Positions 1-8,889 of a stretch of 64,000 nucleotides of DNA are shown here, piece by piece. The stretch lies in NCBI RefSeq assembly GCF_002208135.1, contig NZ_CP021646.1:2482001-2546000 (forward strand), read 5' to 3'. Position numbers and translations under genes: made by a program. This stretch comes from Pseudoalteromonas piscicida. GTDB lineage: Bacteria > Pseudomonadota > Gammaproteobacteria > Enterobacterales > Alteromonadaceae. The notes under the pieces were generated by a model, which saw only the letters and a list, made by a program, of their open reading frames with translations, made no database searches and was not told the origin of the DNA. Each line of letters opens with the position of its first letter. Position 1 is the stretch's first letter.

Positions 1-1046
1 ACCAAGTGCTACTCAAACTCAACTTGCACCAGGTTGTGGAAGACACACTGCGTGAGTCAGAGTTAATCACGCATTATTACGCGGATGTTTTACCTAATCC
101 AACTATAGCAAACGTCGAAGATGGCCTAGAGGTCTATCAACAACAACACTGTAAAGCAATTATCGCGCTTGGCGGTGGCTCAGTACTTGACACGGGCAAG
201 TTGATCGGAGCGCGAGTCGTCAAGCCAAACAAACCGGTGACTAAGCTCAAAGGGCTATTTAAAGTCATAAAACGCCTACCACCGAACATCGCGATCCCAA
301 CAACAGCTGGAACTGGCTCGGAGACTACCGTTGCTGCCGTCGTTAACGATCCCAGCAATCACGCCAAATATGCCGCGACTGATTTTTGTTTAGTGCCACA
401 CCATGCCGTGTTGTTACCGGAATTAACCACAAGTATGCCCGCACATATCACCGCGACTACGGCAATTGATGCACTAACCCACGCCATTGAGGCACTACTG
501 AGCATTAACTGTCTTAAGTTTAGCCGCGAACGTGCTCTTGAAGCCTGTAGAGCCATCTTTGAATATTTACCCAAAGCGCAACAAGACCCACAAAATCTAG
601 AAGCAAGAGCGCAGCTACTACTCGCTTCCCATTACGCAGGACAAGCTTTTACCAGAACCTCTGTCGGCTACGTACATGCAATCTCACACCAATTGAGCGC
701 TCAATATGGTACGCCGCACGGACTTGCCAATGCGGTGTTACTCATGCCCGTGCTAACCTGGTATGGCGACCGCATTAACCAACAACTTGCGCTAATTGCC
801 AAATATTGTGGGTTAACCTCATTAGACTATCCAGTCGAGCGCCAAGCGGATGATCTTTTAGAACACATTAAGCGCTTACTGCTTGATTTACATATCCAAA
901 CCACACTCAGCGAAGTAATACCAGATGATGCTGCATTACTTGCAGAACTCGCGTTAAAAGAAGCACATCCGGATTATCCGGTGCCCCATTTTATGGATCC
1001 CTGTGCCTGCCAGCGCATTATCAAAGGTATCGCTCCTACGCCTTAA
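1..1046 (+). CDS. Iron-containing alcohol dehydrogenase, 5' end outside window
   Basis: This is a group III (iron-type) NAD(P)-dependent alcohol dehydrogenase. The frame is open to the left edge, so the 346 visible residues lack roughly 40 N-terminal ones compared with the usual 385; the GTG at position 6 is internal, not a start. Visible family motifs are the glycine-rich GGGSVLDTGK near residue 56, the TTAGTGSE segment near 100, the metal-binding pattern AIDALTHAIE (Asp and His three apart) near 155, and two more histidine ligands in GYVHAISHQL and GTPHGLANA. The substrate cannot be told from sequence. A roughly 200-base gap separates it from the haem locus, so it is probably a separate transcription unit. 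Confidence 0.9.
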   Translation, partial: QVLLKLNLHQVVEDTLRESELITHYYADVLPNPTIANVEDGLEVYQQQHCKAIIALGGGSVLDTGKLIGARVVKPNKPVTKLKGLFKVIKRLPPNIAIPTTAGTGSETTVAAVVNDPSNHAKYAATDFCLVPHHAVLLPELTTSMPAHITATTAIDALTHAIEALLSINCLKFSRERALEACRAIFEYLPKAQQDPQNLEARAQLLLASHYAGQAFTRTSVGYVHAISHQLSAQYGTPHGLANAVLLMPVLTWYGDRINQQLALIAKYCGLTSLDYPVERQADDLLEHIKRLLLDLHIQTTLSEVIPDDAALLAELALKEAHPDYPVPHFMDPCACQRIIKGIAPTP

Positions 1047-1255
1047 TAAGCACTCCGTTTAGTGTTTGGAACCAAAGAAGTTTAAAATAAAGCTAAGTTT
1101 TTTCATGGCCTTACAATCAACTATTAAGTAAACGCACTAAAAACATAAAATCTATTAACGAACAGTTTAAAGCCAACAAACGCAAACAAAAACAATTCTC
1201 AATAACAATTTTTAATGCTAGTATGCGCGACTTTTGAAAAGCAAACTGGTGTATT

Positions 1256-1726
1256 TTGGAACGTTATTACTCAGAAGTATTAAGTTATATCGCTCGTTCA
1301 GTGGGGTGCAAAGATAAGGCTCAAAATATAGTCCAAGAAGCGTATACCCGAATACTAAGTTATAAAAACAGCAATCCAAAGCAGGATAACACGCAAGAGC
1401 GCGCACTATTTTTTAAAGCCGCGAAAAACATTGTGATTGATCAGTATCGCAAAAATCAGGGCATTGCGGAGCCCGACGACTTCGAATTAGTCGCGCCCAG
1501 ATTCTATGAACCAGAAGCAACGCTTGCGAACCAACAACAACTGGCATTACTTAATCGAAGTATCGACTCTTTACCTTTAAAAACCAAGCAAGCATTTGTG
1601 CTCTATAAATTTAAAAACTTAAACCAAACGCAAGTAGCTGAGCAAATGGGGATATCTGTCAGCATGGTCGAAAAACACTTAGCAACTGCCATGCTCGCTT
1701 GCCGTAACGCATTACAAAAACAATAA
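1256..1726 (+). CDS. ECF sigma-70 factor, FecI/HasI type
   Basis: A 156-residue ECF sigma factor. The N-terminal region 2 shows the NIVQEAYTRIL segment and the C-terminal region 4 a helix-turn-helix around LNQTQVAEQMGISVSMVEKHL, as in FecI. It would direct RNA polymerase to the downstream receptor gene when released by the FecR-like protein that follows ten bases later. The only workable start in this frame is TTG at 1256; no in-frame ATG or GTG lies just upstream, so translation may be weak. Order sigma factor, FecR, TonB receptor, haem oxygenase indicates cell-surface signalling in response to haem, as in HasI/HasS/HasR; the haem specificity is an inference from the haem oxygenase. Confidence 0.92.
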   Translation: MERYYSEVLSYIARSVGCKDKAQNIVQEAYTRILSYKNSNPKQDNTQERALFFKAAKNIVIDQYRKNQGIAEPDDFELVAPRFYEPEATLANQQQLALLNRSIDSLPLKTKQAFVLYKFKNLNQTQVAEQMGISVSMVEKHLATAMLACRNALQKQ

Positions 1727-1736
1727 GAGAATCGCA

Positions 1737-2702
1737 ATGGACCGTCATAATGTATCAATACAGCAGCAAGTAAACCGCTGGTTGGAACTTGAAAAACAAG
1801 GGCTGACGAAAGCGCAGCAGCAAGAACTAAATCGTTGGCTTGGTGAGAGCCACACGCACCAAGCAGCCTATCAAGAAAGTAAACAGGTTGAGCAACTGTT
1901 ATCGCAATTTTCAGAGCAAGACATTGCACAATTAGAGAATCCAGTTACACACTCTAAGCTTAAATCAAAGACAACTCATCGGTACTTCGCCATTGCAGCA
2001 TGCTTTGCACTTTTTGCGTTGAGTTTCTTTGGCTATCAAACTTGGTTCTTTCAAATTGACAACGACAACTTCCACGCCAGCTATCAGTCAACACGAGGCG
2101 AATTGCGCACTATCACACTGCCCGATAACTCTCTATTGACCTTAGATGCCAAAACTTCCCTCGCGATTGATTTTGATGGTAATCGGCGCAGTAATAAGCT
2201 ACTCAGTGGACGCGTATTGTTTGACGTTGCCAGTGACAAAAGCCGACCATTTGTTATTAGTGCCGGCAGCACAAAAATTACCGTATTAGGTACCCGCTTT
2301 TCTGTGGATAAAAAAGCCAATAGCATTCGCATTGTGGTGGACCATGGTCGTGTAAACGTGCAAAGCCAAAATCAGCAAATAGAACTGAGAAAAGGTCAAA
2401 TGGTGGTTGTGGATAGTGACGGCATAACTAAGACTGAGTTTGATCCAAACCTCAATCTCGTCGATGCATTTAAGCAAGGGCGACTCGTATTCGACAATGC
2501 ACCACTCAGTGAAGTATTTGAGGAGTTTAAACGACACCACGCAATAAGCTACACCTTAAGCACTCAATCAACTGAGCAATTGGTAATTTCGGGTACTTTT
2601 TTAGCATCAGAGCTCGAAAGCTTTTTAAACTTATTACCACACGCCCTGCCAGTAGAAGTTAAAGAGTCTAATAATCATATAGTTATAGCCAATTCTCGAT
2701 GA
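1737..2702 (+). CDS. FecR-family anti-sigma regulator
   Basis: A 321-residue inner-membrane anti-sigma factor. The cytoplasmic N-terminus holds the usual DUF4880-like helix (ending in the RWLGESHTHQAAYQ pattern) that binds the sigma factor, followed by one membrane segment near residues 83-100 (FAIAACFALFALSFFGY). The periplasmic part contains the FecR domain (TRGELRTITLPDNSLLTLD and FVISAGSTKITVLGTRF) and a C-terminal STN-like portion (VFDNAPLSEVFEEF). It would sense the N-terminal signalling domain of the TonB receptor and release the sigma factor encoded just upstream. Spacing to the sigma gene is ten bases, so the two are co-transcribed. Confidence 0.92.
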   Translation: MDRHNVSIQQQVNRWLELEKQGLTKAQQQELNRWLGESHTHQAAYQESKQVEQLLSQFSEQDIAQLENPVTHSKLKSKTTHRYFAIAACFALFALSFFGYQTWFFQIDNDNFHASYQSTRGELRTITLPDNSLLTLDAKTSLAIDFDGNRRSNKLLSGRVLFDVASDKSRPFVISAGSTKITVLGTRFSVDKKANSIRIVVDHGRVNVQSQNQQIELRKGQMVVVDSDGITKTEFDPNLNLVDAFKQGRLVFDNAPLSEVFEEFKRHHAISYTLSTQSTEQLVISGTFLASELESFLNLLPHALPVEVKESNNHIVIANSR

Positions 2703-2732
2703 CAAGATAAAAATATTCAGATTTTTATTGAG

Positions 2733-2757
2733 GAGTTCTCATTCTCATTCGTTTTCA
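2733..2757. promoter_or_regulatory. Possible Fur-like site before the haem receptor
   Basis: The top strand reads AGTTCTCATTCTCATTCG here; the complement carries two TGAGAA-type hexamers in tandem, reminiscent of Fur half sites (one 7-base half matches six of seven). The second half is poor, so this is only a weak candidate. Iron repression of a haem receptor would be expected. Confidence 0.25.
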
Positions 2758-2786
2758 TCTTAGGTAATTTATTTGGACGCATCACA

Positions 2787-5510
2787 ATGAGAACTCGCTC
2801 TGTTTTAAACACAAGACTCACTCCCTTAGCATTTGCACTCGGGCTTAGCCTGAGCCTGCCTGCAACCGCGCAGAGTCAAGTTGCTATATATCAATTTAAT
2901 CTCGCGCAGCAACCTATGAGTCATACCTTAACGCAGGTAGCTGAGGCTGCGAGTATGAATCTAATTGCCGATGCGAAACTATTAAATGGTCTGCAAGCCC
3001 CAGCACTTAAAGGAGAGGTAAGTTTAACCGAGGCGCTAGAGCTTACATTGAAAGGTAGTCCGCTAACGGCGAGTATTATCGACAATAACATCGTTATTAA
3101 AGCAGCGATTAGCGAGTTAACGCCAGCAAAAGGCCAATCCAATAAAACTCAGGATAAGCACAGCCAAACACCAAATCCGCAAGATAATATTGAAGTCATC
3201 ACAGTCAAAGGCGATAAACTCAATCTTAATCGTGAACAGATTGCTCGAACCAAGGGTTTATCTAACTCTGATATTTTCTCAACGTTTTCAGGTATAGAGG
3301 CAAACAATATTCGAAACGAAGCTGGTGCGCTTGATATCGGTATTCGTGGCGTCCAAGGCGAAGGACGAGTACCGATTTTCATCGATGGCAGTTTGCAATC
3401 AACGCACACAAACCGCGGCTATATGGGCTCGTCGGACAGAACCTATATCGATTCAAACCTGATAAGCTCGGTCAATGTTGAAAAAGGCGCATCGGCCAAA
3501 GCATCACCATTTGGCTCTGGCGCAATCGGCGGAACAGTCAATATCCGCACCTTAGGCACGCAAGATATTCTCCAAGACGGGAAGCGTTATGGCGCTTTGG
3601 TTAAGGTTAATACGCATAACAACAATAGAACACCTGAAGTACCGGAAAGCTTTGGCCTGCAAAGTTATTACGAGGTAAGCAACCACAATGACACGCTCGA
3701 TTTTGCAGGCGGTGGATTTACGCTAGCGACCGCCTACCAACAGGATAACTTACAAGCGGTGCTGGCTTACAGTAAGAAAAAGGTCGGTAACTACTTTGCC
3801 GGAAAAAATGGCTTTAACGATTTCGTTGAGTCTAAAGAGTACATTCGCTGGGTGCCTTCAACCGAGCATGGAAAAAAGTATGATGAAGTCACAGAAGTCA
3901 TTCTGATCCCACCACCCGTTAACCAAAATGGCGAAGTCGTCAACACAAGTTTTGAAAGTGACTCATACCTTGCCAAGCTGACTTACGAGTTTACTGACGA
4001 ACAATCAATAGAAGTAAATACACGCTTTCACAAACAAGAAGCCGGTGAAATGCTAGCTTCATATTGGTACAAACATAGGGCCGGCGATACAAAAATTTGG
4101 AAAGAGATTGACGAAAACGGCCAAGAGCAATGGCTGTCCGAAGAAATTCCTGAAGGCGTAGAAACTATGCCGCAGTGGGCTCCGGGCTCTGCTCTGGTCA
4201 ATAGTACTAGCGCGCTATACCGCTTTTTACCAAGTAATAACTCATTAGTCGACCTCAGTGTTAACGTTTGGCGTACCAGCGCGAGGTTACAACAGTACAA
4301 TGCCCTTGGCAGTAACCTAGGTGAAAATGCTGGGCAATACTTCCACCGTTTTAACAACAAACGCCACGGGGTAAGTGTATTTAATACCTCCGCATTATCG
4401 CTTGCAAATACGCCTGTGACATTGACGTACGGGCTATCTTGGCAGGCTGAAGAGTTGTCGCCTCATAGAGACTGGAAAAACAACTTTAAGCGCCCATGGC
4501 ACTCTGATGAGTTCAAATTAAAGTCAACTTCGCGACACGGTAAGCAAACAAAACGAGCGTTATTTGCCAATGCCAATATCGATCTTGCGCCAGTAGAGCT
4601 TGCACTGAACGTAAACCTTCACGACTCGGTAAATGAGGACTATCAAACAGGAGAAAAGCTTACATTTGATGCTAAAGCCGATGTGACCGTACAAGCAAAT
4701 TATCAACTGCTTGATAATACTCTCATTAAAGCCAAGTACAGCAACGCATATCGTATGCCAAACCTGTACGAAACAACGGTTTCTAATGAGGTGTTTTCCT
4801 ACTCCAGTGATTACCCGATCACCCCCGAAAAAACGAAATCGTATGATATTGGTTTTGAGAGTGATTTTAGCAACTTACTCAGTCACGGGGATAAGCTAAT
4901 TATCTCGGCGGAGTACTTCTACACTAATATTGAAAGTATGTTGGCTACGGGCTTCTTACCTAAACCCGACGCACCTTCATGGGATCAAAAGTTCACTTTT
5001 ACCAACTATGATAAGTTTGAACTTCCCGGCACGGAATTTGGTCTTCATTACCAAGGTGACTTATTTTACAGCAGGTTATCTTACACAAAGTACACTAAAG
5101 TCAAAATGTGTTCACGCTTAATGGCCGAGGCTGAAGGTGTCGATACTTGTAATGCGACCGGCTTTGCGGGGAGTTTAACACCACTTCGTGTGCCTCCTGA
5201 AAAAAGCTATATCGCAACGCTTGGTATGACACTCTTTAACAACACAATTGATACGGGTTTTACTTACAAAAAACATACTGAGAAACATCACCCGGGCGGT
5301 TTCTTGTCAGGTACTGGGGTAACTGCACTTGAGTATATTCCAGCAGGCTATCAGCTCGACTTTTACCTTGATTATATCTTTAGCGACAGCATCAAAGGCA
5401 ACCTAGCGATCACCAATTTAACTGACCAATATAAGGTTTCAACGGGTTCTATTGTTGCTATGCCTGAGCCAGGTCAAACCATTTCGATTGGCTTAGAACT
5501 CAAACTTTAA
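2787..5510 (+). CDS. TonB-dependent haem/haemoprotein receptor with STN signalling domain
   Basis: A 907-residue outer-membrane receptor. A signal peptide ends near residue 28 (ATAQSQ), an STN signalling domain follows (about 33-107, FNLAQQPMSHTLTQVAEAA), then a linker, a plug domain (GIEANNIRNEAGALDIGIRG, FIDGSLQS, ASAKASPFGSGAIGGTVNI) and a beta barrel ending in a typical IGLELKL strand. YRMPNLYE resembles the FRAP/NPNL region of haem receptors. The STN domain marks it as a transducer that signals to the FecR-like protein encoded upstream. The haem oxygenase downstream supports a haem or haemoglobin ligand, as in HasR. No haemophore gene is visible. Confidence 0.9.
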   Translation: MRTRSVLNTRLTPLAFALGLSLSLPATAQSQVAIYQFNLAQQPMSHTLTQVAEAASMNLIADAKLLNGLQAPALKGEVSLTEALELTLKGSPLTASIIDNNIVIKAAISELTPAKGQSNKTQDKHSQTPNPQDNIEVITVKGDKLNLNREQIARTKGLSNSDIFSTFSGIEANNIRNEAGALDIGIRGVQGEGRVPIFIDGSLQSTHTNRGYMGSSDRTYIDSNLISSVNVEKGASAKASPFGSGAIGGTVNIRTLGTQDILQDGKRYGALVKVNTHNNNRTPEVPESFGLQSYYEVSNHNDTLDFAGGGFTLATAYQQDNLQAVLAYSKKKVGNYFAGKNGFNDFVESKEYIRWVPSTEHGKKYDEVTEVILIPPPVNQNGEVVNTSFESDSYLAKLTYEFTDEQSIEVNTRFHKQEAGEMLASYWYKHRAGDTKIWKEIDENGQEQWLSEEIPEGVETMPQWAPGSALVNSTSALYRFLPSNNSLVDLSVNVWRTSARLQQYNALGSNLGENAGQYFHRFNNKRHGVSVFNTSALSLANTPVTLTYGLSWQAEELSPHRDWKNNFKRPWHSDEFKLKSTSRHGKQTKRALFANANIDLAPVELALNVNLHDSVNEDYQTGEKLTFDAKADVTVQANYQLLDNTLIKAKYSNAYRMPNLYETTVSNEVFSYSSDYPITPEKTKSYDIGFESDFSNLLSHGDKLIISAEYFYTNIESMLATGFLPKPDAPSWDQKFTFTNYDKFELPGTEFGLHYQGDLFYSRLSYTKYTKVKMCSRLMAEAEGVDTCNATGFAGSLTPLRVPPEKSYIATLGMTLFNNTIDTGFTYKKHTEKHHPGGFLSGTGVTALEYIPAGYQLDFYLDYIFSDSIKGNLAITNLTDQYKVSTGSIVAMPEPGQTISIGLELKL

Positions 5511-5520
5511 TAAACACTCA

Positions 5521-5556
5521 AGCGCTGTAGCTTTGCTTGAAGACAGCGCTATATTC
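5521..5556 (+). terminator. Hairpin between receptor and haem oxygenase
   Basis: AGCGCTGT (5521-5528) pairs perfectly with ACAGCGCT (5543-5550), followed by a T-rich stretch. It could reduce read-through from the receptor gene into the haem oxygenase gene. Confidence 0.5.
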
Positions 5557-5580
5557 TTTTTACATCACTTTGGAGCATCA

Positions 5581-6171
5581 ATGACTACCGTTACCTCTGC
5601 ACTTTCTCGAGCGCAAAACTTAAAACACGCTACTGCAGATACCCACGACAATGTAGACAAATCCATTATGGCGCAAGACCCTTTCGCCAACACACAAAGC
5701 TATCTCGAATTCTTGCGACTACAGTTTTATTTTTTAAAAGACGTAAGCGCCCTCTATGAACACCCAGAATTGTTAGCACTTATTCCTGATTTAGCCTCGC
5801 GTCGCCGTTTAGGGTTACTCGAACAAGACTTTATCGACCTTGAAACCGCCATCCCTGCTCCCTATTTAAGGCCAGAAGTAAGCAGCAACACCGATTTCGC
5901 ATCAGCGCTCGGTTGGCTATATGTGGTTGAGGGTTCAAAGGTAGGGGCAGCCATGCTTGGTAAACAAGTAGGGTCCAAGCTCAACTTTAATGCGCAGCAC
6001 GGCGCTCGATATCTAGCAGGCCCAGGTGCAGGTCGCGGCAGCGCTTGGCGAGAGCTAGTGCAAATCATAGACTCAATTGAACTAAGCGAACAGCAAGAAC
6101 AGGCGCTAATTGAAGGTGCTCGTCAGGCATTCACCCGTTTCCAAGCATTTCAGGCACACGTTTATTCATGA
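5581..6171 (+). CDS. Biliverdin-producing haem oxygenase (HemO/PigA-like)
   Basis: A 196-residue bacterial haem oxygenase that would open haem to biliverdin, CO and iron in the cytoplasm. The proximal haem-ligand histidine is probably that in ATADTHDNVDKSIM near residue 20, and the distal-helix glycine-rich segment is seen around YVVEGSKVGAAMLGKQVG. I chose ATG 5581 (MTTVTSALSR) because GGAG lies eight bases upstream; a TTG 48 bases earlier is open but has no binding site and falls in the hairpin. The stop overlaps the next gene by four bases (ATGA), so the two are translationally coupled. Position after a signalling-type TonB receptor suggests intracellular processing of imported haem. Confidence 0.92.
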   Translation: MTTVTSALSRAQNLKHATADTHDNVDKSIMAQDPFANTQSYLEFLRLQFYFLKDVSALYEHPELLALIPDLASRRRLGLLEQDFIDLETAIPAPYLRPEVSSNTDFASALGWLYVVEGSKVGAAMLGKQVGSKLNFNAQHGARYLAGPGAGRGSAWRELVQIIDSIELSEQQEQALIEGARQAFTRFQAFQAHVYS

Positions 6172-6560
6172 TGTTTAAAGCCGCCTTAGCCAATTATAAA
6201 AAAATAGCCCTACTGCTATGCGGATACCTATTTGTAGCCCTCGGTGTTATTGGTATTGTTTTGCCCGTCATGCCAACCACTGTATTTTTTATTCTGGCTT
6301 TGGCGTGCTTTTCAAAAGCTTCTCCTAAGCTGGCCTTGTGGCTGCTAAATCACCCAAGGTTCGGCGCTTCATTAACATTATGGAAGCAATATAAGGTTAT
6401 TCCACAGAAGGCCAAAATCATGGCAACAGTCGGCATGGCTGCAAGTTACGCTTTACTTATTTTGCTCTCCCCAGCGGCTTGGTTGGCCTGTGTAGTTGGC
6501 AGTATAAAGATCGCAGTGATATCTTATATATTTTCTAGACCATCTAAGGTGTGTAAATAG
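6168..6560 (+). CDS. YbaN-like DUF454 inner-membrane protein
   Basis: A 130-residue membrane protein of the DUF454/YbaN family, function unknown. It has hydrophobic segments near residues 11-45 and 85-120 and the family-typical GVIGIVLPVMPTTVFFILA and ACFSKASPKLALWLLNHPRFG. DUF454 genes often sit beside haem-uptake genes, and here it overlaps the haem oxygenase stop codon (ATGA), so it is likely part of the haem response. Confidence 0.88.
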   Translation: MMFKAALANYKKIALLLCGYLFVALGVIGIVLPVMPTTVFFILALACFSKASPKLALWLLNHPRFGASLTLWKQYKVIPQKAKIMATVGMAASYALLILLSPAAWLACVVGSIKIAVISYIFSRPSKVCK

Positions 6561-6579
6561 CAGTTGCCAGTTTACATTT

Positions 6580-8604
6580 TTACAATTTAAAGCGCTCAAC
6601 CAGTGTTGCTAGACGATGCGAGAAACTGCTGAGCGACTCACTACCTTTCGCTAAGCTTTGCATCGCTTGGGCATTGTCACTTGCGGTACTTTGAGCGTCT
6701 AACATCACTTGCTCAATTTGCTGGCAATCCTTCGCTTGGTGATCCGCCGCTTGGTTCACTTCTTCACTTAACTGCGTGACCTGTAAAATAGCATTGGCAA
6801 TTTCATCCATCGCACTGGCAAGTGCCTCGCTTTGTTTAACACACGAGGCAACATCACGTTGGCCGGAATTAATGGCCTCAGAGGCGGTATGTGTATCCTG
6901 TCTCAGTGCTGCGATCATTTGGTTAATTTCATTGGTCGACTCTTGCGTCCTAGACGCAAGCGTTCTCACCTCATCGGCGACTACCGCAAACCCTCTTCCC
7001 TGCTCACCTGCGCGGGCCGCTTCTATTGCTGCGTTTAACGCCAACAGATTGGTTTGCTCAGCGATAGAAACAATAGTGTCTAAGATACTGCCGATGTTCT
7101 CGCTATGTGTAGTCAACTTAGTCATACTCTCTACCGCTTCACTCATGCGCGTGCTAAGGGATAGGATATGTTCTTTGTTGTCTTGCGTGTATTTACTGAC
7201 CTCGGTTTTATGCTGGTTAGCGGTATGGATGCTCGCGAGGCTCTCAGAAGAGCGCTCAGAGACAGCTAGAGCACTTGCTGAAATACTCTGTGCTAAGCGA
7301 TTGGCATTATCCATGCGGCGCATTTGCTCCGTCGCATTATTGGCAATTTGTTTGCTTTCGCTCAATGATGATTCCGATAGCTCTTCTAATTCATGGACTT
7401 GGTTGTTAATTGACTCCAATAGAGCACGTAAATTGTCTTTAACCTGATTAATATTATCAATTAACTGACCAAATTCATCATCACTGCGCTTGCTCATTTG
7501 CTTAGAAAAATCTCCAGCAGCGAGGTATTTTAGCATTTTATTCACCGCAGCCAACGGCCCAAGCATTGCCCGACGGGTTGAGACCGAGATAAACGCGGCT
7601 AATGCAATAAACACAATCACCAATAAAATGGCTGTATTTTGCGCTCGCTCGATAAGGGTTTCAGCATTATTTTGAGAACGATTAAATGCTGTATTGGCGC
7701 TTTGCTGCATTTTCTCAAGCTCGGTTAAAATGGCAAACGCAAGCTGCTCAGACTGCTTGTATAACATCGCCGCTTGTTGCTGCTGATGCAGTTTCTCTTG
7801 TACCGCAATATAAAGATGACCTGGCTCACCCAGCTTTTCTCTGAGCTTAGTCATGCCCTCACTAAACTGGTTTAACAAATCATCTGCATCCATGCCATAG
7901 GCTTGGCGCTTCAAAAACGTTAAGTTATTTTCAATATTATCTAACAAGAACAGCATGTCTTGCTGATGTTGCTCTACTTGCTCGAGGGTTAATCCGCTGA
8001 TCCGCTGACTGTTGTTTTCCAAGGTAAACAACATGTCGTCAATACGAACGCCAGTGCCGACCATTTCTTCCAACTGCCGTGTTTTGTCTGTCTCGATTAA
8101 CTCTAGGTCCAGCATGGCATTGCTGGCCTGTTCTTTATCCTGTTTAAGTGCTTGATATTGCGATTGGATCCGTTGCTGTGCTTGTACAACATCTGCCTTT
8201 GCCTGCAACATTTGTTCTGCGGCACGACTGAGCTGCTCACCCAGCGCCAGAGTTTGCTTTAATGGTGTGACAAATTCAGGCATGGCTTGCGTCAATGACG
8301 TTAAGTGTTGCTGACGCTCAACATACAGTTGCTGCTGTGTGGTAAATTGCTGTCGAGCCCGATTAATATCTTGCTCGCTTTCGAGGGTATAAGCTTGGGA
8401 AATCAATTTGCTGAGCTTAAGCTGCTCAAGTTGCAAGGCGTCAGCACTGCGCTGAATAGGCAAAGTGACTTGCCCCATATTTTGATTAGCTGACTTTATT
8501 TGCGCCAATGCTAAATAGGCAAGCACGCACGCAAGTAACAGCAGCACGCCTAATGCACTAAAGCCTAAAGTAATTTTTTGTTTTATTGTTAGTTTACTTA
8601 GCAT
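6580..8604 (-). CDS. Methyl-accepting chemotaxis protein
   Basis: A 674-residue chemoreceptor. There is an N-terminal membrane segment (about 8-33), a long helical periplasmic region rich in Gln and Leu (about 35-315), a second membrane segment near 325-343 ([16 protein letters not shown]), a HAMP domain, and a signalling domain whose hairpin tip carries the conserved [22 protein letters not shown]. The ligand is not evident; the sensor region is of the long four-helix type. It converges on the haem operon with a 19-base gap. No chemotaxis kinase genes are nearby, so it is an orphan receptor gene. Confidence 0.93.
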   Translation of the reverse strand: MLSKLTIKQKITLGFSALGVLLLLACVLAYLALAQIKSANQNMGQVTLPIQRSADALQLEQLKLSKLISQAYTLESEQDINRARQQFTTQQQLYVERQQHLTSLTQAMPEFVTPLKQTLALGEQLSRAAEQMLQAKADVVQAQQRIQSQYQALKQDKEQASNAMLDLELIETDKTRQLEEMVGTGVRIDDMLFTLENNSQRISGLTLEQVEQHQQDMLFLLDNIENNLTFLKRQAYGMDADDLLNQFSEGMTKLREKLGEPGHLYIAVQEKLHQQQQAAMLYKQSEQLAFAILTELEKMQQSANTAFNRSQNNAETLIERAQNTAILLVIVFIALAAFISVSTRRAMLGPLAAVNKMLKYLAAGDFSKQMSKRSDDEFGQLIDNINQVKDNLRALLESINNQVHELEELSESSLSESKQIANNATEQMRRMDNANRLAQSISASALAVSERSSESLASIHTANQHKTEVSKYTQDNKEHILSLSTRMSEAVESMTKLTTHSENIGSILDTIVSIAEQTNLLALNAAIEAARAGEQGRGFAVVADEVRTLASRTQESTNEINQMIAALRQDTHTASEAINSGQRDVASCVKQSEALASAMDEIANAILQVTQLSEEVNQAADHQAKDCQQIEQVMLDAQSTASDNAQAMQSLAKGSESLSSFSHRLATLVERFKL

Positions 8605-8813
8605 AATGTCATTGCTCTATTTTGAGTAAACAAACTATGTTACAAACGAGATAAAAAACCAAGTAAATACTCTAAAAATTACCAACATACCTTTTAAAAA
8701 GGTAGCTAAGAACTGACAACTTTGCTTACTCTTTATTAGTTAAATTAATAATCAATACAACAAGCTGTTTTTGAACGTACGAAAAAGTCTATTGTAAGTT
8801 ACGAACAAAACGG

Positions 8814-8853
8814 AAAACAGCAAGCTTACCTACCGTATAACTTGCTGTTTTTT
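8814..8853. terminator. Bidirectional-looking hairpin terminator
   Basis: AAAACAGCAAG (8814-8824) pairs perfectly with CTTGCTGTTTT (8841-8851) around a 16-base loop, with a T run on the top strand and a U run of four on the bottom strand. It lies just past the end of the LeoA-like gene, whose transcript it should end. Confidence 0.7.
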
Positions 8854-8889
8854 ATAATATTACTGACTTTGGAGGTTTGTTAAATAACT

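Noticed and set aside
6776..7447. Long open frame (223 codons) opposite the chemoreceptor gene
   Set aside because: It is antisense to the conserved signalling domain; its composition (Ser, Leu, Ala rich) mirrors the receptor codons, and it has no ribosome binding site or domain.
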